NCBI GenBank assembly: GCA_001636815.1
Contig: AZHD01000013.1
Location: forward strand, 227,249 to 291,248
Length of the DNA stretch: 64,000 nt
Direction of reading: 5' to 3'
Source of the DNA: Niveomyces insectorum RCEF 264
Taxonomy: Eukaryota; Ascomycota; Sordariomycetes; Hypocreales; Cordycipitaceae
Part shown: one piece after another, positions 45,440 through 57,181 of the stretch
Numbering within the stretch: position 1 is the first letter of the stretch
Layout: each line of letters opens with the position of its first letter
Notes under the pieces: generated by a model
What the model saw: only the letters and a program-made list of their open reading frames with translations
Databases searched by the model: none
Told to the model about the DNA's origin: nothing
Position numbers and translations under genes: made by a program

Positions 45440-48400
45440 TCATCGCCTGATCTGCAGCGCTGCTTTGTGACTCACATCGTAACCCACCACCGCGGCATCC
45501 GGCTCTACCGGCTGTAATGTTTTTTCGATGATGTTCTGTCTGTTGTATGGTATTCTGTCTGTCCGTTGTCGTTTCCCGTATTGCGTTATTCTGGGTTCCG
45601 CTTTGTATACATGATGCTGTTTGTGGTATTCGTGCCTGCCCATACGCTCGATGAGCAGGTATGGCTGGCGCATGGGCGTTCTTTCGGGCTGCTGTGTGTA
45701 GCGCAGTTCTTTCGAGAGGTCCGCGCCCGCCGCCCGGCTATGCCGCGCCCGGCCCTCGCGCTCCTCGTTGATGCGCTGCCGCGCCTCGTCCAGCAGGCCC
45801 AGCGGCCACCGCGTCGACCGGCTCACCGACTGGTCGTCGCGCTCCGCCTGCTTGCGCATGGCCTGGATCTGCCGCACCAGCCGCGGCGGCCGCGCCAGCC
45901 CCACCAGGATTGCCTCGACCGTGGCCTGGATGGCCAGAAACGCCGCCTGGAACTGCGCGTGCGCGTTGGCTTGCGGCACCGCCAGAGCCCGCACGTACGC
46001 GGCCATGGCCGCCACGTGGCTGGCGGGTAGAAAGGCGAGCGTCGCCACTTCCCGGTTGAGTAGGGCGGCCGCATCCCGTAGGTCTTCTTTTGTTAACGGC
46101 GAACATAGAAAAGAAAAAAAAAACAAAGAGAAGAAAACAAAAAAAACGGCAACATACCATGCGCCGCAATGCTGAGCGTGTTGATCCGCCGCATCACGCT
46201 CTTGGCCGAGACGTTGACGCTGCGCACCAGGTCGCGGGCGTAGTCGACAAACTGCTCCACCTCGCGGAGGTTGTCCAGCGGCGCCAGCTCGTCGCGCACC
46301 TTTTCGGCCCGCGTCTCGGCTTTGAGCTTGCTCCGCTGCGCCATCATGTCCGGCTGGATGTCCGGCACCAGGATAAACTCCCACAGCATCTCGTGCGTGG
46401 AGAACGTCGGGTGCAAAAGCATCATCCGCAGAAACCAGTCCATCCGCACCTGCAAGTCCTTGAGCGCCGCCCGGCTCGGCTTCGACGGGATCTGGAACGG
46501 CGACCGGTGCCCGGCCACCGACGGAATCCACGATGCCGGGTTCTCCAGCGCCAGGAGCTTCGCCAGGTGCTCAAAGTCCGTGAGCGACCGCCGACACGTC
46601 GTCACCGCGTAGCTCACCGCGTCCACGGCGGCCCCCGACTTGAGCACGAACCGCACACTGGCGTCCTCCACAAAGTAGGAGCGCACAACGGCCGTCGTCC
46701 GCGCGTCCGGGCCCGGCGGCAGCGACAGCAGCGTCAGGTCGTCAATCTTGTTGCGCACGTCGTCGTCCTTGGCCAGCTCCACGGCCGTCAGGCCCCGGAG
46801 CTCCTTGGCGCCCATGTCCACCCGCGGGTCGCCAAACAGCGTGCGCACCATGTCAAACCGCCCGTACTTGCTCGCCAGCATCAGCGGCGTAAACCGCTTG
46901 TCGTTGACCGCGTTCACGTCCACGTCGCAGCGCTGCAGGATCCGCTCGGCCAACCGCGTGTCGTTGACAATGTGCAGCAGCGTGTTGCCGCGGCCGTCCA
47001 CGTGCTCGTCCACGTGCAGCCGCTCGCCGTCCCGTTGCGTGACCGTCGCCATGTGCATGCCCTGCTCCACCATGCTGTGGTAATCCGCGTGGTCGTAGGA
47101 GCGGAAGAGCGCAAACAGCGGCGTCTGCCCGTTCTTGTCCTTTTGCCGCCACGGCAGCATCCAGCCGTACTGGCCTATTATAAACGGCGCGTGAAACAAG
47201 TAGTGCGCCACGCTGCGGCCCCAGATGTCCTGCAGCGCAAAGTACGCGGTCAACTGGGCCTGGCTCACGTCGGCCGCATGGGAGAGGTAGTTGATCACAG
47301 TCATGATCAGGTCTTTGTTGCCGAGCTGCACCGCCGCGCTCAGCAGCGTCGTGTCTTCGTGGTTGATGTCTTCCAGCACAGCGCGCGGTGGGAAGTAGGC
47401 CTCCAGCCCCAACAGGTACTGGAGCGCCTCCACCCGTTCGTTCTGAACAGCCATCATCAGCAAGGACTCTCCGACCGAGTTGTGCGTCTGCGACAGTCGT
47501 CCCACCGAGGTGTCGCCCTCGACGCCGCTTCCGGCCGTGCCGCTGAAGCCGGTGGTCTGTGACCGGTACGAAATCTCGGAACTGCTCGACATGCTGCGTG
47601 TGTCCATGGCAACCTTTTTGATGCGCTTCACCGGAAATTGCGGCAAAAAGTCCAGCGCCGAATCGCCTCCGCCAGAAGCACCGCCGGTGCCGCCACCGTC
47701 GCCGCCGTCCGCTTGAAAAGGGAAGACATGGCCAAGACCTGAGCCTGTCGAATACGCTTCCGATTCGGAGAGAATAATGGACGAGCGGCGTGACGACCGC
47801 GAAGACCCGGACGACCATCCGTTAGAGAAGTTGAAGCTGCTAAAGGACGATGGCCATTCGTCGCTGGATGGTCGACGCGACCCGCCAAGGCTGCTTTCTC
47901 CACCGTGGTCGCTGTCATTGTCCTCCTCCTCGTCGGCGACGACTGCGTCGTCGGAGCTCGGCTCCAGAACAGCCTTCAGCTCGTGGAGATCGCCCTTGGC
48001 TGCGGCTTCCCACAGGGCCTTGTTGCGCCGACTGGCACGCCGCAGGCCGCTGGAGTCGCGGACTAGATATGACAAGACGGCCTCAAACGTGCTCAGAGCG
48101 TACCCCATCTCGCCGCCGTCGACGTCGTCGATGAAGATAAAGTGCCGCATGTAGACGAAGCGGGCAAGGAGGTTCCGCAATTGCGCGCGAATCACAATGT
48201 ACAGCAGGAGCGACACCAGCGTGTCGGCGTTGACTGTCAACAAAGGTTTTTCCGAGTGACCGGCCAGCGTTGACGTGCCACTGGTGCCTGGGCGGTCGCC
48301 GCTGGTGCTGTTTCTACTGCCGCCTCCGCTGCCGCCGCTGTTTCTCGGTTCATCCCCCGGCGGGTTGGTGAGCTGGCTCACAGATTTCACGATGGTGAGC

Positions 48401-50009
48401 AACAGCGCCACCATATCTTGCGGACACGCTGCGCTGGACATTTTGCGAAATTCCTCCACAACCCGGCCCAGGGCAAGAGTGACCTCGTGTTTGTTTTGGG
48501 GGCCGCCTTCGATCTCCATGCCGAGCTGCGAGATGTCGATGCAGTCCATTTGGCGAATCTTGGCCTCCAGCTCCAAATCTTCCTGTCGTTTCAGTGCAGT
48601 CAATCGGGGAAAGATGATGTGATGCACGTTTTCGGATACGTAGCGCTCGATCAACCTCTCGACCAGAGGTCCGGTCAGGTCCGTCGTTGCACCGAGAAGG
48701 GACAACTGCTGCTTGTCTACCCCTTGGAAAATGTCAATCGCTGTCGTCACGGCCGACTCCAGCGAGGCCCTCATCACATGCTCATCGTCTTCAGGAAAGA
48801 AAAAGTCTTCGCTCGCCTGGCTGCCGCTGTGGGTGGACGTGTTCGATCCAGCCGTTCTTTCGATCGTGTCGGCGGCGTTGATTCCGTTTGCCGTGTCATT
48901 GCCGTCCCCGCTGCTCCCGGCAACGGCATGTGCATGTGCATGTGCACCTTCGTTGTTTCCCCCGCTTCTACTGCTATTGTTGTTGCTGTTGTTGCCGGCT
49001 TGTATTTGCACGGTTGGCTTGTGCACGGCAGCAACGCTGTTCATGCGCGCCTTTTTCATTGCTGTTTTTATGGGCCCGTCCGGTTCCGGGTCGGGGACGT
49101 GGCTGGCGGTGGGAGGCGGTGGAAAGCGCTGCTCAAAAGCAGCGGTAAATTCGCGGAAGATTTTGTCGAGGCCCGGCTGCATTTGCCGGGCAATGATCGG
49201 GAAGTGGTTTAAGAGGTCATGGAAACTTTTGATGTCCTTTTTCCTTGGCGCGGATGTGCTCGGCTCGTTGGCAGCCACGCCTGCTTTCGTTTGTGACTGC
49301 TGCTGCTGTTCCGGTGCCTTGGGCGGCGAACGACCAGCCGCGCTGGCCGCACCATTATCGCTGTACGTAGTGCTTAGTTCCAATGCTGGCAAGATGGCGG
49401 GCTGGGTTTTGATTTCCTCCCACGACCCGAGAAGGGGCCGTGAAATGTAGTAGATCAGCCAAGGTTTCGGTTCGATCGTGTCGGCGTACCAAATGGCATC
49501 GCTGAGCAATACAGCGTGGTTCAGCGTCTTGAAGCCTAAAATGAAAATGATCAGTATACTCATCCTCAATGGTCTGACGGTAGCATGCATTGCAACATGC
49601 ATAGCTTTGGTAGAAAGGCTCGGGCAAAAAGGCTCTGATGAGGCGACCCACCCTTGTTGCTGTATACAAGATTATCTTTGATGACCACGCTCCGATTGTT
49701 GGCCGTCCCGTACGGCTTGGCCTTGCCACGCATCTCCCGCAAGTTGACGGCGCCATCCTTGCCGTTGGCCCCGTTGCCCGCCGCATTGGAAGACAGGCGC
49801 GCAACGGGCAAGCGAATGACGTGGCTGGCGAGGAACTCGTCGAGGTAAGGAAGCTCGGCGAACGACGCGGCGCTGGACTCGGTGTCGCGGTGGGTGAGCA
49901 GGACTTCGGTCGTTGGCACGAGCAAGATGTGGCTGCTCGATGGGTTGCATTGGGCGGCCAGCGGGTTGCGGAAGAAGGCGGCGAGGAAGGGGTTCAGGGG
50001 AGACGGCAT
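45440..50009 (-). CDS. VPS9-domain and ankyrin-repeat protein (ANKRD27/Varp-like Rab5 GEF)
   Basis: Three exons on the minus strand, 50009-49652, 49535-46158 and 46086-45440, give 1460 residues; introns are 116 and 71 bp. The VPS9 domain lies at about residues 390-605, with LVERLIERYVSENVHHIIFP at its start and NADTLVSLLLYIVIRAQL followed by FIDDVDGGEMGYALSTFEAVL, where the Asp and Tyr used to activate Rab5-type GTPases are in place. Ankyrin repeats follow from about 615 to 1100 (for example NKALWEAAAKGDLHELKAVL, DTTLLSAAVQLGNKDLIMTV, RFTPLMLASKYGRFDMVRTL). The last 300 residues are helical and charged. Such proteins act in endosome-to-vacuole traffic at the cytosolic face of endosomes. Asn/Gly/Ser-rich inserts occur near 215-260 and 660-730. 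The start ATG is followed by a hydrophobic, conserved-looking N-terminus (MPSPLNPFLAAFF). Confidence 0.88.
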
Positions 50010-51217
50010 CCCGAGTCGTGCCGGCGGCCGTGGCGCCTGGCCGCTTCGATAGCCCGCCCTACCCTCACTGCGTATTTCCCCCCGGCTCTTCGTAGGTGTC
50101 CGACGTTGGCCGTCTCCGACGCTGTCGTCGTCTCCGTTGGAGACACAACGTTGCCTCGTCCCGCGGCGGATCGTTCTACCCTAGCATCAGGCGCGGGATT
50201 CGCAAACCAAAAAAAGGGAGCCTGGTGTGTGCTCCGATTTGCGCGTCCGCCCCGTTTAGCTTTTTCTTTGGCAACGAAGAAACGCAAGGTAAGTTAGACC
50301 GGAAGGGAAAAGTCGCGAGCAGGTGGCAAAAGGACGAGACGGGTTGCAAGGTTTTGCGGAGGCGCTTGGTGGTCGGAAGAGCTGTGGCCCACGCGAGCCG
50401 ACTTTACAGCTTTGCGTGATGTGGATCCCGCTGTTCATGGACTCGAGAGGTTGGCATTCGTAGTTGAAAGCCGCGCGTTGTCGTGAGAAAGATCGTGAGA
50501 GAGTTTGTGTAAGAAAGAAGAGTGGGAAAGACCTGTTGCATGTGTCGTTATCAAACGTTCGCGACGTTGCTGCCTTCCTCGCCTATTGCGGAAGTAGAAT
50601 GATCGCTCTTTCCCTGGCAGGTGAGACGGTAGGGGGAGCTGAATACAGTAGGAACGAACGATGTCTTCTTGGTCAAATGGGGGTTATTGGCGCAATTTCG
50701 GCCAATCACAGACCTGGCTGGCTGCGCAAATCACCCGCAATAAAGACGGGTTGGCAGCAAGGTGCAGCCTTAATTCAGGAGGCTTATAGGGGCCTAAGCA
50801 CCGGGAAGCTAACCCACCAGTGCTGGTGATTTCACATGTCTGTTCGCTGAGCACCCTTACCACACAGTGCGCAGCCGTTTTAATATACGGTTCTTCATAC
50901 AAGAGAAAGAGGCCATTCTTTCTCTTTACCAAGTGACGGCTTGAATTGCACATTCTAGACAACCACGCAAACAAAAAATACCGAAACAGTTTCAGTGTGT
51001 ATGTAAAATAGCAAAGTGATCAGGGTATCACCCACAGCCGACTCCAGGCGCCATAAATCCAATCTCAAAAGGCCCCGAAACCAAGACATGCCTGAACACC
51101 AAAAGAAGCCAGATGCATAAGGATCAAATAGAAAAGAAAGAGAGAAAAACCCAGCCACAAAGCACGGCCAAATGCTGCCGAAATCCTACGAATCCCTGAA
51201 CGGGACTCGCTGCGCCT
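50010..51217. other. intergenic spacer, nothing recognised
   Basis: About 1.2 kb between two leftward genes: promoter of the VPS9-ankyrin gene and 3' region of the PPPDE gene. No frame shows coding bias and no repeat or RNA gene is evident. Confidence 0.4.
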
Positions 51218-52174
51218 TTACATGCCAGGCAGGCGCTCCGAGGGTGGCAGTGCATGGCCTGCGGCGTCCCTCATGGGCCCGCTGCGGGCCTTGTTTTTGC
51301 CGCTGCGCCGGCTGTGCTCCGACCCATCGTCGTTCCCGCTGCTCTCGTCGAAAAGAGACCGCTCCCCGCCGGTTGAGCGCGCCCCCGCCATGCTGCTGTC
51401 CGACCCGACGAGGTGGATCTGCTGCGAGGACGAGCGCCGCAACATACTGGACCGCTCGTCGTGCGCAGCAAAGTGGCCATCGTAACTGTCATCGTCGCCG
51501 CCGTCATTCGGCTCCGACTCGCTCGCCCGGCTGCCCGGCGTCTCCTCGTCCAGCAGGAGCAGCTCGCCGTCGCCCGTGTCGTAGTCGGGGGGCTCGATCC
51601 ACTCACGCGGCACGATGCACGGCAAGGCGACGCCGATGGTGGCGGCGCGGTTGAGCCAGCTGGGACCGGGGCGGCCGGTCAGCTTGAGGCACAAGAAGGC
51701 CGTGAAGTGGTTGCAGTTCTTCGTCAGCAGGTTGTACGACGGGCCCAAAAACTCTTCCGAGGTGCTGCGGATGATGGCGTCGATCTCGGCCGGGGTGGCC
51801 AGGGTAAAGCCGTGGAGGATTTCGCAGCGAAAGGTGCCACCGGGGGGTTCGGAGCGTGGCTTGGTCCAGTAGACGCCGGTGACGCCTTGGCGGTCGTGGC
51901 CACCGTAGGCGTATTCGCGGCCGTTGATCACGACGCCGGAGTGGAGGAGAGAGGTGCCGAGGTGCCAAAAGAGATTGGACCAGCGGCCGGGCTAGAGAGT
52001 GGGTTAGTTCGCAAAACAGCAAGCCCAGTCAAAGAAAGAGGGAGGAAGAAGGCGAGTGGGACAACGTACGGCAAGCAGATCGTAGACATTGATAATGACT
52101 TCGGTTTTCTGGAGGGAGAGCGTCGACCGGTGTTTCGGCCGGGTGTGCTTCTTGTGTGCCTTCGTGGGCGCCAT
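51218..52174 (-). CDS. PPPDE (DeSI-like) cysteine peptidase domain protein
   Basis: Two exons on the minus strand, 52174-52070 and 51991-51218, give 292 residues across a 78-bp intron. The catalytic dyad of the PPPDE fold is present: H52 in LLHSGVVINGREYAYGGH and C128 in LLTKNCNHFT. The fold is complete between residues 25 and about 165, including the conserved E-F-L-G-P-S-Y-N turn. Members remove SUMO or ubiquitin from proteins (DeSI-1/2, DUF862); the exact specificity is unknown. The first 20 residues are basic and His-rich (KAHKKHTRPKHR). The last 110 residues are Ser/Asp/Glu-rich and disordered, with no further domain. Cytosolic or nuclear. Confidence 0.88.
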
Positions 52175-53481
52175 CGTCGTGAGCAAGAGTTTGATGTTTA
52201 AAGTGGGGATCAATATGTCGAAAGTTGCGTTTTGTATGGTGCCAGACTGCAAACGACAACAAAAACAGCCTCTAGGTGGCACACGACGATCTCCTGATGA
52301 AAGGCGGCGGCAGGTTGAGGTTGACGAAGCTCAAACGCTGAGCGAAAAGAACCCGCCGAAGTGAAACGAAGGCGGGAGATGCAGCTTCTATCAGCAAGAC
52401 TAGAAGCGGGATTGGAAAGACGTTAGGATGCAACCGCTCCGAAGGTTTTCAGCTGGAATGACGAGGTTGGCGGTAGGACCTAGGACGAAAATTGAAAGAG
52501 ACGGGAGAAAAGTGAATGCGAAATACGAAAGGCCAGAGAAGAGTTGACGAGACGAGAAGAGGCGTACAGAGGGCTTCACAAGGAAAGACGGGGAAGCTGC
52601 AGCAGCATGACGCACTGGAGACTTAACCGAAAGCGGGATCCTCCCCAAGGCAGAACTGAAGCTGATCGTATGTTGGGTCGTATTTTGATTGGAAACAGGC
52701 AGAGGAGCGGCAAGGAGAGGAAAACGAAGGCAGACGGCTGCCGCGGCGGGGCGAAAGGCAGAGACACACAGACGTTGCCGTTTGTGGAGCCAGGCCTGGG
52801 GTGCCGTTTCCGGTGAAGGCGGTTAGAAGCTGACTAACTCGAATCTGGGCACGGGGGAGGTTTCAGCTGAATCTCTGGATGAATGTTTGTCCATCCCCGC
52901 CTTTTTCAGAAGGGAGAATTGCCCCACCTAACCAAAAGGTTCAGGCACCGGGTCGCCTGCTGAGTGCCCCGCCAGGAAGGTGCGCCCGCACGCCGCAAGA
53001 GAAATGAAGGGAGCAGATTTTTTTTTCTTATTTTCCAAATCTCCTTTTCATGAAAGACACGTAACCCACGGCGCTCTTCGCTCACAAGCTACAAAATCTC
53101 GGCGCGCATCCAACGCGCCTGACCTCTTCCTTTTTCTTTTTTTTCCCTTTTTCTTCGTATTAAGTATACATTCACCGTCATCCCTTCTCAAGCGGGGCTT
53201 GAGGCTGGAAACGGCCAGCCTTTCGTAAAACGTCGCCCAAGACGTCGACCTCCTCTCTGCGCCGCCCGTGGGCCGCCGCCTCCTTTTCGTTTGCTCCGTC
53301 CTTTTTCTCTTCTTCATTTTCTTCATCTTCTTCCTCTTCTTCTCTTCTCTTTCTCTCTCCCTTTGCGCCCCCTCTTCGACCCGTCGACGCAGCAAGGCCT
53401 GTTCGTCTCTCCCTTTGTTGTCTTCCTCCGCTCCCCTTCTCTCCCGTCCGCCACCACACACGCAAATCCCGCGCCGGCAAA
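52175..53481. other. divergent intergenic region with a CT-rich leader for OLA1
   Basis: About 1.3 kb between divergent starts of the PPPDE gene and OLA1. From 53300 to 53470 the plus strand is pyrimidine-rich and ends in GGCAAAATG, a good fungal start context. Open frames of the minus strand here simply mirror that tract. Confidence 0.45.
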
Positions 53482-54981
53482 ATGCCGCCGAAAAAGGCCG
53501 TCGTCGAGGAGAAGATCCTGCTGGGCCGGCCCGGCAACAACCTCAAGAGCGGCATTGTCGGCCTCGCCAACGTCGGCAAGTCCACGCTGTTCCAGGCCAT
53601 CACCAAGTGCAACCTGGGCAACCCGGCCAACTTCCCCTATGCCACGATCGAGCCGGAAGAGGCCCGCGTCATCGTGCCGGACGCGCGGTTCGACTGGCTC
53701 TGCGAGAAGTACAACCCCAAGTCGCGCGTGCCGGCGAACCTGACCGTGTACGACATTGCCGGTCTGACGCGCGGCGCCTCGACGGGCGCCGGGCTGGGCA
53801 ACTCGTTCCTGTCGCACATCCGCGCCGTCGACGCCATCTTCCAGGTTGTGCGGTGCTTTGACGACGCCGAGATCATCCACGTCGAGGGCGACGTGAACCC
53901 GACGCGCGACCTCGACATCATCAGCGAGGAGCTGCGGCTCAAGGACATTGAGTTTGTCGAGAAGGCGCTCGAGAACCAGAAGAAGAAGACGCGGCAAGGC
54001 GGCCAGAGCCTCGAGCAGAAGAAAGCGCGGGAAGAAGAGGCGACCATTGAGAAGATCCTTGCTTGGGTAAAAGACGGCAAAGATGTCCGCAAGGGCCGCT
54101 GGACGCCCAAGGAGGTAAGCATTTTTGTCTTTTTGCTGTGTTTTTCCTCCTTTCCTTGTTTTCTCTCCTGCGTCCCCCCTATGCGATATATCCTCCCCCC
54201 CTACCGCGCAACAATTTTATGATGACAAAGGGCCATAGCGCCTGAACCTTATAAACCCAGCTCTTCGAACGGTCTCAGTACATGCTGAGAACGTCATGAG
54301 ATTATTTTTCTGTCTGATCCAATTTTTTTCTGCCTTTTTGTTGTTGCTATGCCTTGACGCGACATGCTCGTAAATTGCGGGGCTTGTTCAATCTCGTGGA
54401 ATAAAAACGGAAGCTAATACCGCAACCAGATCGAGGTGATCAACCCCCTATTCTTGTTGACAGCGAAGCCGGTCGTCTACCTGGTCAACCTGTCTGAGCG
54501 GGACTACATCCGCAAGAAGAACAAGCACTTGTCAAAAATCGCCGAATGGATCAAGGAGCATGCCGAGGGCGACCCGGTCATCCCCATCTCGGTCTCCTTT
54601 GAGGAGCGCCTGACCCGCTTGGAGACCGAGGCCGAGGCACAGGAGGAGTGCAAGAAGCTCGGCGTGGAGTCGGCGTTGCCCAAGATCATTGTCCAGATGC
54701 GCAAGGTGATGAACCTGGGCAGTTTCTTTACGGTCGGCCCTGATGAGGTGCGCCAGTGGACCATCCGCAACGGCACGAAAGCGCCGCAAGCGGCCGGCGT
54801 CATCCACACCGACTTTGAAAAGACGTTTATCCAAGCCATCGTCTACAACTACACCGTCCTCAAGGAATTGGGCGACGAGGCCGAAGTGAAGGCCAAGGGC
54901 AAGTTGATGATCAAGGGCAAGGACTACGTGGTGGAGGACGGCGACATTCTCTTGATCAAGGCTGGTGCAGCCAAGGGTTAA
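53482..54981 (+). CDS. OLA1: Obg-like ATPase 1 (YchF family)
   Basis: Two exons, 53482-54114 and 54430-54981, give 394 residues, the standard length. The P-loop is G27-L-A-N-V-G-K-S34 and the switch/Walker B region reads DIAGLTRGASTGAGLGNSFL. The NKxD position of GTPases is replaced by NLSERDY, the variant that makes YchF/OLA1 prefer ATP. A coiled-coil (residues 150-210) sits between the halves of the G domain, and the C-terminal TGS domain spans about 300-390 (SFFTVGPDEVRQWTIRNGT). OLA1 is a cytosolic ribosome-associated ATPase linked to translation and stress responses. The intron (54115-54429, 315 bp) is three times longer than any other coding-region intron in the window and contains a candidate C/D snoRNA. 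Confidence 0.97.
54214..54293 (+). ncRNA. candidate intronic C/D box snoRNA (snR69-like)
   Basis: Inside the OLA1 intron. Box C is a perfect ATGATGA at 54219-54225 and box D is CTGA at 54285-54288. Between them TAAACCCAGCTC (54252-54263) is exactly complementary to the near-universal 25S rRNA string GAGCUGGGUUUA in the peptidyl-transferase centre. By the fifth-nucleotide rule, a degenerate D' box TCGA at 54265-54268 would place the methylated base at the C of GAGC, which I match to yeast C2948, the snR69 target, from memory. Weak points are the poor terminal stem (about 3 bp) and the non-canonical D' box. Boundaries are approximate. Confidence 0.5.
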
Positions 54982-57181
54982 GCAGGGTTCATTCGCTCAC
55001 GTTCAAAAGAAATATAAAATAAACCAAACTAAAATAAACTAAACCAAACCAAACCAAACGGGCAAAAGTTGTCGGAACAAAATAGTTCGCAAAGGGGATG
55101 CATTACGTCTTTTGACTGACTGCCATCTTAATGCGGAGTTGGATCTATGCAACGCGCGTTCTGGCCTCACGTTTCGGCTGGAGTTGGCGGTGGTGGTGCG
55201 GGTTCATCTCGTCCGTTTAGTCGCAGAGCGCAAGCCCGCGCAGACGCGGCCACCAGGTCCAGACGGTGCTGTCGACCAGAGGCACCCTGTGGTGCACAGA
55301 CGGGTAGGCGGTGTAGGCGTCCATCACGTCGTGGAGCACCACGTATTCCTCGAGTCGGTCGAGCCGTCGAAGCCCCCCTCGTTGGTGAAGGGGTTGATGA
55401 ACAGGGCCGTGACGTGCTGGAGAGGCGCGGGACGCAGGGCGGCGCTGGCCGGACGCTGCCGGAAATGGATGGCGGCCGCCTAGGCAGCGCGGGACTGCAT
55501 CAGGCGGCGCATGCGTGCCGGTCCATCGATGCAGACGCCGTGCCTGTGCAACAGCGGAACCGCCTGCTTGTGCGTACGTCGGCACACGCGCGTAAAGGCC
55601 CGCAGCGTCTGCATCTCGTGCGCCGCCAGGATCCTAATGCCACGCAGGAAAGGTGCGTTGGACGTCCCCCAAGTTCGAGCCTTTGATTATCGCCACCCCC
55701 CTTCTACCTCCTTTCACATACCATTTTGTTTGCATGATCCTCGACTTTTTCCCCCGATATATATCCAGTCACTGTCAAACGGTTTGTAATGTCGTTAGCC
55801 ACCAATAGCCCGTTTCAATTTCAAGTTTCTAGCCGGCGATCCGCAGTCGGCAAAAAAGGGGGTGGGCTGGCTGATTCTGGACCACTCCAGAGGGTGCACC
55901 GTATGCATACACTCCAAGCACCCAGGGTCCGCGTTGATCTTCGTAGTATTTGAAACGTCTTCCTCGAACCGGGTCAGCTGCATTTTCATGTGTCTTCTTA
56001 GCGGAAGCTGGTGGAAAGCAGACGAAAAGCGGAAAGGCTCACAATGAGGCTGCTTGTCTATTGTTATAGATGCGCACAGTAGACTGTTCCGACAAGTAAC
56101 TTGACAATTTCAGCTCTTAGTCTGATATTGAGAAGATATTTGAGACCCCGACAGAAAAAAACAAAAAAGACAAGTCACGACGATATGAACAGCCAAAAGA
56201 ATATTGCATCTAAATCGAGGAACCAGCCCATGGGCTTAGCTAATGACCGCACAGTATGCTTAACACAAAGTACAGGAAGTTACGTTCTGGATGTGCACCT
56301 GCCCGCTGCTTCTGAAGAAGGTGCAATCGGCAGATTGTTGGTGACAGCCTCGCCAAAACAAGGAAAGACCGGGTAAACTGCAGACATCGTGCCTTCCTCC
56401 CCGGATTCCGACGCGACACAACTCAAAACGGCTTTTGGTCTTACGTTTTGCCGACATACCTCGTTAGTTCGCCTCCAAACCATTTTTCACATTTTCATCC
56501 TTTTCTCTGCATCGTTTTCCACATCCAACTCCAGTCTGTTTTGCGTCGAACAATGCCACTAAGTGCCGGAAAGCATCTGCGTCGACACTGCTGCTAATTT
56601 CGCCAAGGCGTTCGCTGCGGTTGGTTAGCCCCGCGGGGCCGCTCCACGCAAAGGTCGGGAAGAAATGCGCCGCAAAAGAAAAATAAAAAAAGAAAACGCC
56701 GAAAAAGAAAAGAAATCAAAATCGACATTCTGGAAACTCGACCAGCCCAGATCTAGAAAACGACACAGGACGATTCGATCAGTCAGGATCAAGGGGACGG
56801 AAAAAACGGGCTTTCGGAAGCCTGGACCCTGGGCATTGACTTGGACCCCGGCGCGCGTCGCAGATTTTCTTCTTTCCGAGCGCCGAGTGGCCCGCGGTGA
56901 ACCGCCATAGCCCACCCTGCATCCTCTTTTCCTTTCTCTCTCCCACACACCCTCCGTATGTCTCCGCTTTCGTTTAGTTGACAGGCAGCCGCTTTCGCTG
57001 TTCAAGCGCACACATTCGTGCAAGTTCGCCACGAAACAAACGCTTCTATCCTATCGAAAACAACCAACCCTCCCTTCCGCCCTCTCTCCCCCCTTTTATA
57101 CGACAATTTCTTTTGATGCCAGCCTAGGGTCTCGTCTTCTTTTCTAGGCTGCGAGTTGCTCTTTCGCCATTTCCGTGCCAG
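54982..57181. other. intergenic spacer holding one F-box pseudogene
   Basis: About 2.2 kb between two rightward genes. Apart from the degenerate F-box copy at 55204-55660 I see no gene. Bases 56940-57180 are pyrimidine-rich and lead into the protease gene. Confidence 0.45.
55204..55660 (-). pseudogene. degenerate F-box protein fragment
   Basis: Read on the minus strand from about 55660, the first frame gives an F-box-like second half (MQTLRAFTRVCRRTHKQAV followed by PLL), then meets an in-frame TAG at 55480-55482. It continues after it as LQHVTALFINPFTNEGGFDG, and then needs a frame change near 55355 to continue as EEYVVLHDVMDAYTAYPSV and STVWTWWPRLRGLAL, ending at a stop near 55217. The alternation of a conserved start, a stop and a frameshift in a GC-rich patch set in AT-richer DNA is what a dead duplicate looks like. 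F-box proteins form a large, fast-evolving family in fungi. The N-terminal F-box helix and the C-terminal part are missing. Family assignment is by pattern and is moderate. Confidence 0.55.

Noticed and set aside
46090..47562. 490-codon plus-strand open frame
   Set aside because: Antisense shadow of the VPS9-ankyrin gene; His/Arg/Val-rich composition typical of a reverse-complement frame.
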